Positions 9,132 to 17,519 of a stretch of DNA of 64,000 nt are shown one piece after another (the stretch's first letter is position 1; the number at the start of each line of letters is the position of its first letter). The translations under genes were made by a program, and so were the position numbers. This stretch comes from Pyrinomonadaceae bacterium (lineage in GTDB: Bacteria; Acidobacteriota; Blastocatellia; Pyrinomonadales; Pyrinomonadaceae). Location: contig DASUNM010000023.1 in the NCBI GenBank assembly GCA_036277115.1, positions 744,001 through 808,000 on the forward strand, written 5' to 3'. The notes beneath the pieces were generated by a model, which was not told the DNA's origin, did no database searches, and saw nothing but the letters and a program-made list of their open reading frames with translations.

Positions 9132-10796
9132 ATGAAGAGTCACCCGTGGAAACTTGTGGGTCCGTGGTATCGCTGGCAGCGTCCGGGCTTGCCCAGCGCG
9201 GGGCGTCTGTCTCGTCCCGTATTTCAGAAATATGACGGCTCGAATTTTGTCGACGAGTTTCTGAAAGATCCACAGCGATCACTCAAGTTCCTGACTGAAG
9301 ACTTTGTTCATCAAGTCGGGACTTTGCCGCCCATGAACCCGGAAACATTCCAAGGCAAGACGCGGCGACTCTCGGACCTGGCGTACCTTCCCACCACGAC
9401 ACGCAAACTTTTCCTGGATACGCACAAGCGTTTCTACCTGGTCGTTTGCGAGCTGCACTGCGACATGACGGGATTTCCATCGGTGACTCCCGATCAGGTC
9501 TGCGACGCGGGTTTCGTCGTGCGCCGTCGCATTTTGAAAAATCTGACGAACAGCGCCCGCGAGGGTGTGAAGCCGATTTTCCTGAACCTGACCGCGGCGC
9601 AAAAGACGCTGGGCGAGTACGCGGCCTTCGAACCTGAGAAGCAATTGCCGGCCCTGAAAAAGACTCTGGCGCGGCAGGGTGAGGCGATGCTGGCGGGGGC
9701 GATAACTGACTCGCTCGGTCGCAATGAAGACCTTGCGAAAACCAGAATTCGCGAAGAGCGAACCAAGCTGGTTGAATGGGCCACCCGCTACGGCGTGTCA
9801 CTTCAACTGCAGGGCTGGAAACAAATTCGCCAGGGCGTTGGGCAATGGATCAATGTCGGCGCGGACGAAAAGGCGCCGCTCAGCGAACAGGTTTTCAAGC
9901 TCTTTCCGTTGATTCCGGATCCGCGCGACGAAAAGCATTCAGCCAAAGGCCGCACGATCTATTTCGGCGTGGTGCCGACCGGCAGCGCGGATACTGACGA
10001 GTTCGGCAACGCTCGGTTTGATGAAACGACGCCGTACGAAATCCACTGCTTCGTGAGCCGGCACAAACACGAACCGCCGGCGCCAAACTGCTGTGGCGAC
10101 ATTGTCTGGAGCTTGCCTACTGAGACCTATCAACTGGCCTCACAGTTCGACCTCGTGGGGACCAACAACCGTCCCGTCTCGATGCAGCTTCCCGATCTCA
10201 AAGCTCTGCAAGCCCAGGCGAGCGCGTTGCCTCCCAACGAATTGGCGCCTTTCCGAATGGTTTCGCCGCCCGATTCGAACCTGGAAGTTACTGCCGACAA
10301 GAATGGCAAGGTCCTGAGCAGCGGCATGTCGAGCGAGATTTGCTCGTTCTCAATTCCGCTGATCACGATCGTGGCAACTTTTGTTTTCAAACTCTTCCTG
10401 CCCGTCGTCGTCCTGCTCTTCGGTTTGTTCTTTTTGCTCAAGCTGAAGTTTTGCATCCCGCCAACACTGAGCCTGGATGCGGGCGTCGCCGCGGAATTGG
10501 ACGCGACGCTGCAGCTCGGGCTGGACGTGAGTGTGGATGCGAAGCTCGCAGTGGGAACCGATCTTGGCAACGCGATCGACGCCGGTTTACAAGCCAACTT
10601 CGGCGGCGATGTCATGGCGGGTTTGAAAGGCGGCGTCACTGCGCCTGATGGCACCGTCCGGAGTCCCGCCTACGGCCCGCGACCGATGGGCGAGATGACA
10701 GACAGCATCGTGAAATCCGGTAACGAGGCAAACGCGCCTTCGGTAACGGCCAGGATTCAATTTGAAGAACACGTGGAGGCGGTGGTGGTCGCATGA
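9132..10796 (+). CDS. Unknown 554-aa eCIS operon protein with a long hydrophobic segment
   Basis: The product is not recognised. The ATG at 9132, 3 nt after the gpV stop, was preferred over a start at 8937 because the upstream extension only reads the gpV gene in another frame. The first about 400 residues are soluble-looking, with paired Trp/Arg near the start (HPWKLVGPWYRWQRPG), a helical region (residues about 140-215) and CC-GDIVWSLPTETYQLA. Residues about 400-440 (SFSIPLITIVATFVFKLFLP, then a Val/Leu/Phe run) form one strong membrane-type stretch, followed by a Gly/Ala/Asp-rich region and a C-terminus that overlaps gp25 by ATGA. A membrane-type segment is unusual among eCIS structural proteins. 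It may be a tip-associated, translocating or cargo-handling protein. It lies near the place where some related operons have the PAAR gene. Confidence 0.75.
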   Translation: MKSHPWKLVGPWYRWQRPGLPSAGRLSRPVFQKYDGSNFVDEFLKDPQRSLKFLTEDFVHQVGTLPPMNPETFQGKTRRLSDLAYLPTTTRKLFLDTHKRFYLVVCELHCDMTGFPSVTPDQVCDAGFVVRRRILKNLTNSAREGVKPIFLNLTAAQKTLGEYAAFEPEKQLPALKKTLARQGEAMLAGAITDSLGRNEDLAKTRIREERTKLVEWATRYGVSLQLQGWKQIRQGVGQWINVGADEKAPLSEQVFKLFPLIPDPRDEKHSAKGRTIYFGVVPTGSADTDEFGNARFDETTPYEIHCFVSRHKHEPPAPNCCGDIVWSLPTETYQLASQFDLVGTNNRPVSMQLPDLKALQAQASALPPNELAPFRMVSPPDSNLEVTADKNGKVLSSGMSSEICSFSIPLITIVATFVFKLFLPVVVLLFGLFFLLKLKFCIPPTLSLDAGVAAELDATLQLGLDVSVDAKLAVGTDLGNAIDAGLQANFGGDVMAGLKGGVTAPDGTVRSPAYGPRPMGEMTDSIVKSGNEANAPSVTARIQFEEHVEAVVVA

Positions 10797-11182
10797 CAAC
10801 GCTGACTTTTCTGGGCACGGGTTGGAACGCGCCGATGCGGCCTGACGATCGCAGCGGCCGGTTGGACTACGCCGGCGGGCCAGAGAAAGTGCGCCAGTCG
10901 ATTGAAATCATTCTCGACACTGAACCCGGCGAGCGAGTGATGCGACCGACGTTTGGTTGCGGGCTGCGCCGTTTCCTGATGAAACCAAACACCACAGGGA
11001 CCCGCGCTTTGATTCAACGGGAAGTTGGAATCGCTTTGAAGACGTGGGAGCCGCGGATCGAAGTTCAGCACCTGCAGGTTTCTCCGGGCGATGACCCAGC
11101 GTTGGTGCTGATCGAGATTCTATACATTCACAAACGTGACGGAAGTCCGGGCAACTTGGTGTACCCGTTCTACCTGGAGTAA
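10793..11182 (+). CDS. Baseplate wedge protein, gp25/GPW family (Pvc9-like)
   Basis: A 129-aa gp25-like protein that nucleates sheath assembly on the baseplate. Family features are GPEKVRQSIEIILDTEPGER, VMRPTFGCGLRRFLMKPN, REVGIALKTWEPRIEV (with the conserved E-P-R-I) and a hydrophobic C-terminal strand NLVYPFYLE. The ATG overlaps the previous stop (ATGA), so translation is coupled. The length is typical. It lies directly before the gpJ-like gene, as in Afp/PVC clusters. Confidence 0.95.
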   Translation: MTTLTFLGTGWNAPMRPDDRSGRLDYAGGPEKVRQSIEIILDTEPGERVMRPTFGCGLRRFLMKPNTTGTRALIQREVGIALKTWEPRIEVQHLQVSPGDDPALVLIEILYIHKRDGSPGNLVYPFYLE

Positions 11183-11188
11183 GCCGGC

Positions 11189-13351
11189 GTGGCAATCCCG
11201 AATCCCATACTCGATGATCGCTCGTATCAGCAACTGCGCGATGAGCTGGTGCTGCGCATTCCGGTCTACACACCGGAGTGGACGGACCACAACGCCAGCG
11301 ATCCCGGGATCACGCTCATTGAGCTGTTTGCCTTTCTTGGCGAAAACCTGCTCTACCGCTTTAACCAGATTCCGGAGGCGGCGCGGCTGGAGTTTCTGCG
11401 CTTGCTGCAGATTCCGATGCGGCCGGCAGTCGCGGCGACCGCCCTGGTCACCTTCACCACCGACAAACCCAAAGGTGTGGTCGTTCCGGTCGAAGCAGGA
11501 TTATGGGCCGGCAAGCTGTCATTCGAAACAAAAGTCGAAGCTAAAGTCTGGCCAATCTCATTTATGGCCGTGGGCCGCGTGAGAACCGCCGATCCTAACC
11601 CGGAGGCAGAGCCGGAAGTAAGCCAATCGGCCGCCAACGTGATCGATGCTCTGCGGCCGTTACCGCCGGGGTCCGCGCCGGTTTATTACCAAAACCAAAC
11701 TGTTGATTTAAAGAATCCGCCGGTTGATTTCAGCAAGACCGTCGACGGCAAGCTGTGGATCGCCGTGCTGAAAGAGAAAGGTTTTGACGAGGCCGAGATG
11801 GGCGGCGCCTTGTTGAATATCGGTCTGACGCTCGATCCCGTTTTCGCGTCAATGGATGAGGTGGCGGCTTGTCCTGGCGCCGGCGCAACGACCAAGGCGC
11901 CGGCAGTCGAGTGGAAAGTCTCGACCGGAAAAATCAATGCGGGTAAGCCACAATACCTGAGTATCGCTCAGGAAGCAGACTCGACGCGCGGGTTGAGGCA
12001 GGACGGTGTCGTGCGCCTCCGGCTACCACAGGATACAAAGCAGTTCGGAAAGTTCACGGTCGATGACCCGGCCAAGCTTGGCACCGGTGATTTCCCGCCG
12101 GCTCTGGACGAAGAGACTGAAGAGAACATCTTTTGCTGGCTGTCAGCGTTTCGACACGACGGCAGTTTGTTCGATCGAGTTCTCTACGTCGGCGCGAATG
12201 CTGCGGAAGTCGATCAAACGAAGAAGGCTGGTTTGGAATTCCTCGGCATCGGAACGGGCCAACCGGATCAGCGTTACAAACTCGTCAACAAATCAATCAA
12301 GCCGAGCAGCGCGAAGCTTGACGTGGACGAAGGACCGCGTTGGAGCGAATGGACCGAAGTCGACAGCTTCCACGCCAGCCAACCCGACGATCATCACTTT
12401 GTGATTGATGTCGAAGCAGGCGAAGTGCGGTTCGGCAACGGCCTGCAAGGGCTGCCGCCGCAGCTTGGTCAGCGGATTCGTGTGCGCGAGTACCGGTTCG
12501 GCGGCGGCGTCGAAGGCAACGTTCCGGCAAAGGCGATTAGTAAGGTCGCCGAATTTCCCGAGGTGAAGGTCAGCAATCCTTTGCGCGCGCATGGCGGCGC
12601 CGATGCTGAGTCCATCAGCGACGCGCTTAGCCGAATTCCGGGAGAGTTGCGCCGCCGCGATCGCGCCGTAACCGCGACTGATTTTCAGGAGCTGGCGTTG
12701 GCCACTCCCGGGGCTGATGTGGGCCGCGCTGAGTGCCTGCCACGGTTCTATCCACCAACCAAACAAGGCGGCAAGGCCGGCGTCGTGACCGTAGTTGTCT
12801 GGCCCCGCGAGGACGCCGCGAATCCGAATGCGCCTTCACCCGATCGTAATTTGCTCCGCGCGGTTTGCTCGTGGTTGGACCAGCGGCGACTGGTGACTAC
12901 CGAGCTCTACGTCGTGCCGCCGACTTATCGCAAAGTCGCGGTCGCCGTCGCCCTCGAAGTGAAGGCCGGCTATGGAATCGAGGCCGTCCGGCACTGGGTT
13001 GAGTTAGTGCTGCGGCAATACCTCGCGCCGTTGCGGCCGTACGGTCCAGAAGGACAAGGCTGGCCACTCGGGCGACGGGTCCATGGGCCTGAGCTGGAAG
13101 CGGCCGCTTTACAAGTCGAGGGGGTGAAGTTCCTCAACGAACTGAAAGTCGCGCGTTTGGATGAGAGATCCAATTCGTGGATAGAGGGCTCAGTCACGCT
13201 GGAAGACTACGAAGTGCCTGAGCTGGCACAGATCACGGTGGTCGAAGGCGCGTCGGTAATTCCGTTTGATGCTTCCATTGAACCGCCGCCGCCTAAGGAC
13301 GGGCCCGTGCCTGTGCCGGTCCCAATTCCGATCATTCGCGAGGAGTGTTAG
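11189..13351 (+). CDS. Baseplate protein J-like (gpJ, Pvc11-like)
   Basis: A 720-aa main baseplate wedge component. The opening IPNPILDDRSYQQLRDELVL, then PEWTDHNASDPGITLIELFA and FLGENLLYRFNQIPEAARLE, is the signature of the large eCIS putative baseplate assembly protein. The central gpJ-like region includes VDVEAGEVRFGNGLQGLPP and VREYRFGGGVEGNVPA, followed by DALSRIPGELRRRDRAVTAT and a C-terminal region with LRAVCSWLDQRRLVTTELYV. It ends in a Pro-rich tail (PPPPKDGPVPVPVPIPI). The start is GTG, 7 nt after the gp25 stop. It pairs with the downstream gpI-like protein to form wedge units. Confidence 0.95.
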   Translation: MAIPNPILDDRSYQQLRDELVLRIPVYTPEWTDHNASDPGITLIELFAFLGENLLYRFNQIPEAARLEFLRLLQIPMRPAVAATALVTFTTDKPKGVVVPVEAGLWAGKLSFETKVEAKVWPISFMAVGRVRTADPNPEAEPEVSQSAANVIDALRPLPPGSAPVYYQNQTVDLKNPPVDFSKTVDGKLWIAVLKEKGFDEAEMGGALLNIGLTLDPVFASMDEVAACPGAGATTKAPAVEWKVSTGKINAGKPQYLSIAQEADSTRGLRQDGVVRLRLPQDTKQFGKFTVDDPAKLGTGDFPPALDEETEENIFCWLSAFRHDGSLFDRVLYVGANAAEVDQTKKAGLEFLGIGTGQPDQRYKLVNKSIKPSSAKLDVDEGPRWSEWTEVDSFHASQPDDHHFVIDVEAGEVRFGNGLQGLPPQLGQRIRVREYRFGGGVEGNVPAKAISKVAEFPEVKVSNPLRAHGGADAESISDALSRIPGELRRRDRAVTATDFQELALATPGADVGRAECLPRFYPPTKQGGKAGVVTVVVWPREDAANPNAPSPDRNLLRAVCSWLDQRRLVTTELYVVPPTYRKVAVAVALEVKAGYGIEAVRHWVELVLRQYLAPLRPYGPEGQGWPLGRRVHGPELEAAALQVEGVKFLNELKVARLDERSNSWIEGSVTLEDYEVPELAQITVVEGASVIPFDASIEPPPPKDGPVPVPVPIPIIREEC

Positions 13352-13354
13352 TTA

Positions 13355-15856
13355 ATGCCTGCACCGCGTCCATTTGCGCTAATTCGCACCAACGACCAGT
13401 GGCTTCGTGCCTCGCACGAAGACACGGCGCTGGAGGGCGAGGTGGTGCGTCTGTTTTGGCGGGACAAAGTAGAGATAGAAACCGGTGAATCGTTTGACGC
13501 GGCCGGCGCCGGGCTGGCTTTCGATGGCCACTGTCGTCTGTATCACATTAACGCGAAGGAAGAACGCATCGAACGAACGCGGTGGTCGACCGACGACTCG
13601 CTGAAGATAAGTGAGCAATCTCTGACGGTGTTACAGGTAGATCAGTCCCGCGGGTTGCTGTTGTTGGACGCCGGCAGAAAACATGGTTTCTACGCAGGGG
13701 CTTACTTTGTCGCTTACGAGCTGGACGAAACTTCTTCTGGCACCAGCCGACGGTTGACCGATCTTCGCATCGTCTCGGTCAGCGGCGAGCAATCGTGGGC
13801 CGAAATATCGATGGCCGCCGACGCGCCATTCGTTGCGGGCCAGCGGGTGCTGCTGGTCGATCCAGGGAGTGAGCCGGTTTCACTTTTTGAAAGTGAGCGA
13901 CACGAGAAGCTGGGCGACTTTGTTCCTGTGCAGCCCCTCTCTCCGGGTTTTCGGCCACGCGCACTCGCGATTGACGAAGACGAGCGGTTGTTCGTGGCAG
14001 ACGCAGAGGGCAGGCGAATACTGATTTATGATCTCTGGTCAAACCGACTGCTTCGTCAAGTGCAACTTGCCGCCGACCCGGTTGATCTGGTTGCCGACGG
14101 AAAAAGAGTCTATGTGCTGCTGGCCTCACCGCCGGGATTGGTTCGGCTCGACGCGCGCAGCCGTTTTCAAACGGTCAAGCTGCCGTCGGAAATTACAAAC
14201 GCGCAGCGAATCGCGCTTAGTCCCGCGCGCGAGCTGTACGTGCTCGAGAATGCCGGCCAGGCCAATGCGCGCGTAGTGAAACTTAGCAATCCGACCTATG
14301 TCGTCGATGAAAAGTTTGCAACCGATCTCGATTTTCAAACAAGCGATCCGACGCTGACCGGAGTTTGCACCGCCAAAGACAGCGTGATGGTGATTGCGCG
14401 GCGTCCCGCTGACGACTTTGCTCGCTACTGCGTCGGCGAAAAGAAGCCGATCAAATTGCGGCCGCTTACCGCGCGGGGCTACGACGGTTTAGGCATCGTG
14501 CGCACGCCAGACGGACAGATTGGTTTCAGGACCGGACAAGCTTTTCGCCAGGCCGTGGCCGCGCGACTCCGTTACTACACAAAAGGCAGCGTCACAACTT
14601 TCGCGTTGGACAGTGGTGAGTTTCAGACGATTTGGGGACGTCTGTTTCTGGATGCCTGCATCCCGAAAGACACGGAAATAACCGTCAGGTGCATTACGGC
14701 CGATGAGCCGCCGCAAGAACCGACGCCGCCGTCCTCGCTGCCGAAAAACATAAAAGATCCGTCACTGCTGCCGCGGCCGCTCGACAACCCGCCACTGATG
14801 GCGCCACCCACGCTAGTGTCGCAATTGAAAGCCGCGCCCCCGCAGACCCTGCATCAACGGGTGACGGGCTACGAACAACCGTGGGTGCGGCGAGCAGAAC
14901 ATGATTCGTTTGAAACCTACGAAGCACCCATCATCGCCGGCGCCGGTCGTTACCTCTGGGTGCTGATCGAAATGGTGGGTAACACGCGCGGCACTCCACG
15001 GGTGCGCGCGCTGCGGGCGGAATACCCGACTCACGACTACCTGCGCCGGCTTCCGAAAACACTGTCGCGCGACGAGCAGGTGGCGGATTTCCTGAGACGT
15101 TACCTGGCGATGTTCGAAGGACAGCTTGGCGAATTGGAAGGCAAAGCTGATGCACGCGCCACGCTGCTCGATCCACGCAGCGCACCGGCTGAGATTCTGC
15201 CGTGGCTGGCGAGCTTTATCGGGCTCTTGGTTGACGAACGCATGGCCCGCGCACCGCGCCCCGGCGGAAAAGTCGCTGATGTTCGCCGCGTGCTGATTGC
15301 GGAAGCCATTTGGTTGTTCCGTTTTCGCGGCACCGTGCCGGGACTGCGCCGGTTTGTGGAGATCTACCTCGAAATCGAAACGATTCTGATCGAGAAGTTT
15401 CGCGTGCGCGGCTTGGGAGGCGCGCTGCTGCCGGACTCGGCGGGCGTGGCGACTAACTCAATTCTCGGCGCCGGGTTTCGCGTCGGCGGCGCCGTTGGCG
15501 AAAGCGAAACTCAACTGCTCGGCGCCACGATCGACGATGCTTTTGAAACGCATGCGCACCGGTTCTCTCTGATTATTCCGGGCGCGCTTACTTCGGTGCA
15601 ATTGGATGTAGTGAACCAAATTCTGGATTTGCATCGTCCGGCGCACACGCTGGTCCAGGTCTGCACGGTAGACGCTGGCATGCGCGTGGGGCGCGGGTTA
15701 CATGTCGAACTGACTTCGATCATCGGCCGCAGTGAAGGGTTCAGCCAGTTGCAATTGGGCGGTTCGACGTTGGGCCGCGGCTCGATACTCGGTCGGCCGG
15801 ACGCCGGCACCGTAATCGGCGGCAGTCACCTGGGCGGAGACAGCCGAGTAGGTTGA
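13355..15856 (+). CDS. Baseplate/tail protein gpI-like with N-terminal beta-propeller-like repeats (Pvc12-like)
   Basis: An 833-aa protein starting 4 nt after the gpJ stop, with GGAG in the end of that gene. Residues about 195-330 resemble NHL or propeller blades (RALAIDEDERLFVADAEGRR, DPVDLVADGKRVYVLLA, IALSPARELYVLENAG). After a Pro-rich linker (about 450-490), the C-terminal half has the phage tail P2I-like domain: DYLRRLPKTLSRDEQVADFL, TLLDPRSAPAEILPWLASFI, ADVRRVLIAEAIWLFRFRGT, VPGLRRFVEIYLE. The last 130 residues are Gly-rich with loose repeats (LGGSTLGRGSILGRPDAG). The C-terminal part is wedge-forming; the propeller part may be an accessory module on the outside of the baseplate. Confidence 0.88.
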   Translation: MPAPRPFALIRTNDQWLRASHEDTALEGEVVRLFWRDKVEIETGESFDAAGAGLAFDGHCRLYHINAKEERIERTRWSTDDSLKISEQSLTVLQVDQSRGLLLLDAGRKHGFYAGAYFVAYELDETSSGTSRRLTDLRIVSVSGEQSWAEISMAADAPFVAGQRVLLVDPGSEPVSLFESERHEKLGDFVPVQPLSPGFRPRALAIDEDERLFVADAEGRRILIYDLWSNRLLRQVQLAADPVDLVADGKRVYVLLASPPGLVRLDARSRFQTVKLPSEITNAQRIALSPARELYVLENAGQANARVVKLSNPTYVVDEKFATDLDFQTSDPTLTGVCTAKDSVMVIARRPADDFARYCVGEKKPIKLRPLTARGYDGLGIVRTPDGQIGFRTGQAFRQAVAARLRYYTKGSVTTFALDSGEFQTIWGRLFLDACIPKDTEITVRCITADEPPQEPTPPSSLPKNIKDPSLLPRPLDNPPLMAPPTLVSQLKAAPPQTLHQRVTGYEQPWVRRAEHDSFETYEAPIIAGAGRYLWVLIEMVGNTRGTPRVRALRAEYPTHDYLRRLPKTLSRDEQVADFLRRYLAMFEGQLGELEGKADARATLLDPRSAPAEILPWLASFIGLLVDERMARAPRPGGKVADVRRVLIAEAIWLFRFRGTVPGLRRFVEIYLEIETILIEKFRVRGLGGALLPDSAGVATNSILGAGFRVGGAVGESETQLLGATIDDAFETHAHRFSLIIPGALTSVQLDVVNQILDLHRPAHTLVQVCTVDAGMRVGRGLHVELTSIIGRSEGFSQLQLGGSTLGRGSILGRPDAGTVIGGSHLGGDSRVG

Positions 15857-15866
15857 GAGGAACGTC

Positions 15867-17519
15867 GTGGAAGTAGCAATTCACCGATTTGAAGCGCAGT
15901 ACCGGTTGGCGCCGCCGACGGCGGTAGCACAACGCAGATTAGATCAATTGAGCACCGAAGTTCTGAGTAGGGCGTTCCAGATCGCCGTTGAGCACGAAGG
16001 TATCGACGACGCAGCGGAGGTGTGCATGCGCAGTCTATTTGCGCAGGTGCGACTGCGTTTGGATACGGCCGACGAGGCGATCGTGTCGAGCTGGGGCGCC
16101 GCCCTGGCCGCGGAAATCAGACGGGTTTTGCGGCACGGCCCAACGACAAACGTGGCCGTCTACCATTCTCGACGTCAGGCACTGGTCGACATGGCATTGG
16201 GTGTCGCGCGCGGTGATCGAAGCCGCGCATGGGCGTGGCGGCAACTTGGATTGTGGACCGCGGGACAGACTTCCACCGAGATCGCAGTCAGCGAACTCGT
16301 GAAGGCGCTGCAACGAAACCCCGCAATGGTGGTTGCCACCTTGCGGGCAATCGCTCAGCTCGGGTGTCTGAATTTGTTGGCGGCGCGTTTAACCGCCGTG
16401 CATTGGCAGGAACTGGCGCGCGCAGCTCTCTTCGAATTTCGCGGGGTGACCTCGGTTGAGCCCGGTGAGTCAGGGCCGTCGCCGCGTGCGGTTCGCGCGG
16501 CCCGAAACGTGCTGAAAAGATCCTCGGTTCTCAACGCGATCATTTTGGAGGGGCCGCCGCAAATGGATGCTGCGCGAGCTGTCGCCGCGCTTGCGATTCT
16601 CGATGTCGACCCGGGCCTGGTGCGGAGCGACGCCGCGGCAAGCGTCATCGACCTGATCGCCGATGCCGTTTGCGCAGCGAAGGTCGAAGCTCGAGATGGC
16701 TTGCGCGCGACCGATTCGGAAGAGACGCGATTCCCTTCCCAGCGCAGATTGACAACGGAGCAAGCGGCGCGCGATCGCGACAATAACCTGATCCGAGCCG
16801 CTGAACAAAGGTTGCGGGGTCCGGAAGATTCACGCGCCGGTCGCAAGCAGTTCGGCTCTCCATCCTTGTCGAAAGAAACGATCGCGGCCGAGCTCTCGCA
16901 AACAGAAACCGGGCGCCGGGTCGCCGATTATTCTTCAAGAACACAACGCACAGATGTCAGCCGCGCATCTTCCGCCCAACAGCGTTCGGACAAGGAAGCA
17001 GCACTCGTCGATCTGCGGCGACGCGCAATCTCGCGTTACGGCGGATTGCTTTTCCTGATCGCCGTAATCGAAGCACTGGATCTCACGACCCAGATTCTGA
17101 ATGGCGAAGTGTTAGGAAGTCGCCCGCTCGCCTGGACTCTGCACCAGTTGGCGCTCGTGCTCGCACCTGTCGAACCGCACGACCCGGCGGCCCTGGCATT
17201 CGCCGGTTTACCGCCTGACATCAAGTGGCCGTTCGCGGGCGAGCCGCCTCTCGAGCAACACGAAGCGCTCGAGCTGAAGGCGCTCGCAGGTCAGATTGAG
17301 TCACATCTGTCTTCGGTGGTTGAGCTTGATGAGCTCACGGAGGTTTCCGCGTTTCAGTTTGTAATTCATCGCCGGACAGAGATCGTGGCCGAGCCCGGTT
17401 GGATCGAAGCGAGATTTTCATTGGAAGACGTCGCGACCGAAATTCGACGCGCGGCATTGGATCTTAACCCCGGATTTGTTCCGTGGTTGGGCGTCGTGAT
17501 CATGTTTGTTTATGAGTAA
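15867..17519 (+). CDS. Contractile injection system tape-measure-like protein (Pvc14-like)
   Basis: A 550-aa protein. The N-terminus (EVAIHRFEAQYRLAPPTAVA, LSTEVLSRAFQIAVEH) and the position between the gpI-like and ATPase genes match the CIS tape-measure family (CIS_TMP), which sets particle length. The chain is mainly helical, with a charged, low-complexity middle (about 295-385) and a conserved C-terminal helical part (YGGLLFLIAVIEALDLTTQI, RPLAWTLHQLALVLAPVEPH). The GTG start follows GAGAGGAACGTC. The end overlaps the ATPase gene by 8 nt. The family call rests on pattern and synteny, so confidence is moderate. Confidence 0.75.
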   Translation: MEVAIHRFEAQYRLAPPTAVAQRRLDQLSTEVLSRAFQIAVEHEGIDDAAEVCMRSLFAQVRLRLDTADEAIVSSWGAALAAEIRRVLRHGPTTNVAVYHSRRQALVDMALGVARGDRSRAWAWRQLGLWTAGQTSTEIAVSELVKALQRNPAMVVATLRAIAQLGCLNLLAARLTAVHWQELARAALFEFRGVTSVEPGESGPSPRAVRAARNVLKRSSVLNAIILEGPPQMDAARAVAALAILDVDPGLVRSDAAASVIDLIADAVCAAKVEARDGLRATDSEETRFPSQRRLTTEQAARDRDNNLIRAAEQRLRGPEDSRAGRKQFGSPSLSKETIAAELSQTETGRRVADYSSRTQRTDVSRASSAQQRSDKEAALVDLRRRAISRYGGLLFLIAVIEALDLTTQILNGEVLGSRPLAWTLHQLALVLAPVEPHDPAALAFAGLPPDIKWPFAGEPPLEQHEALELKALAGQIESHLSSVVELDELTEVSAFQFVIHRRTEIVAEPGWIEARFSLEDVATEIRRAALDLNPGFVPWLGVVIMFVYE

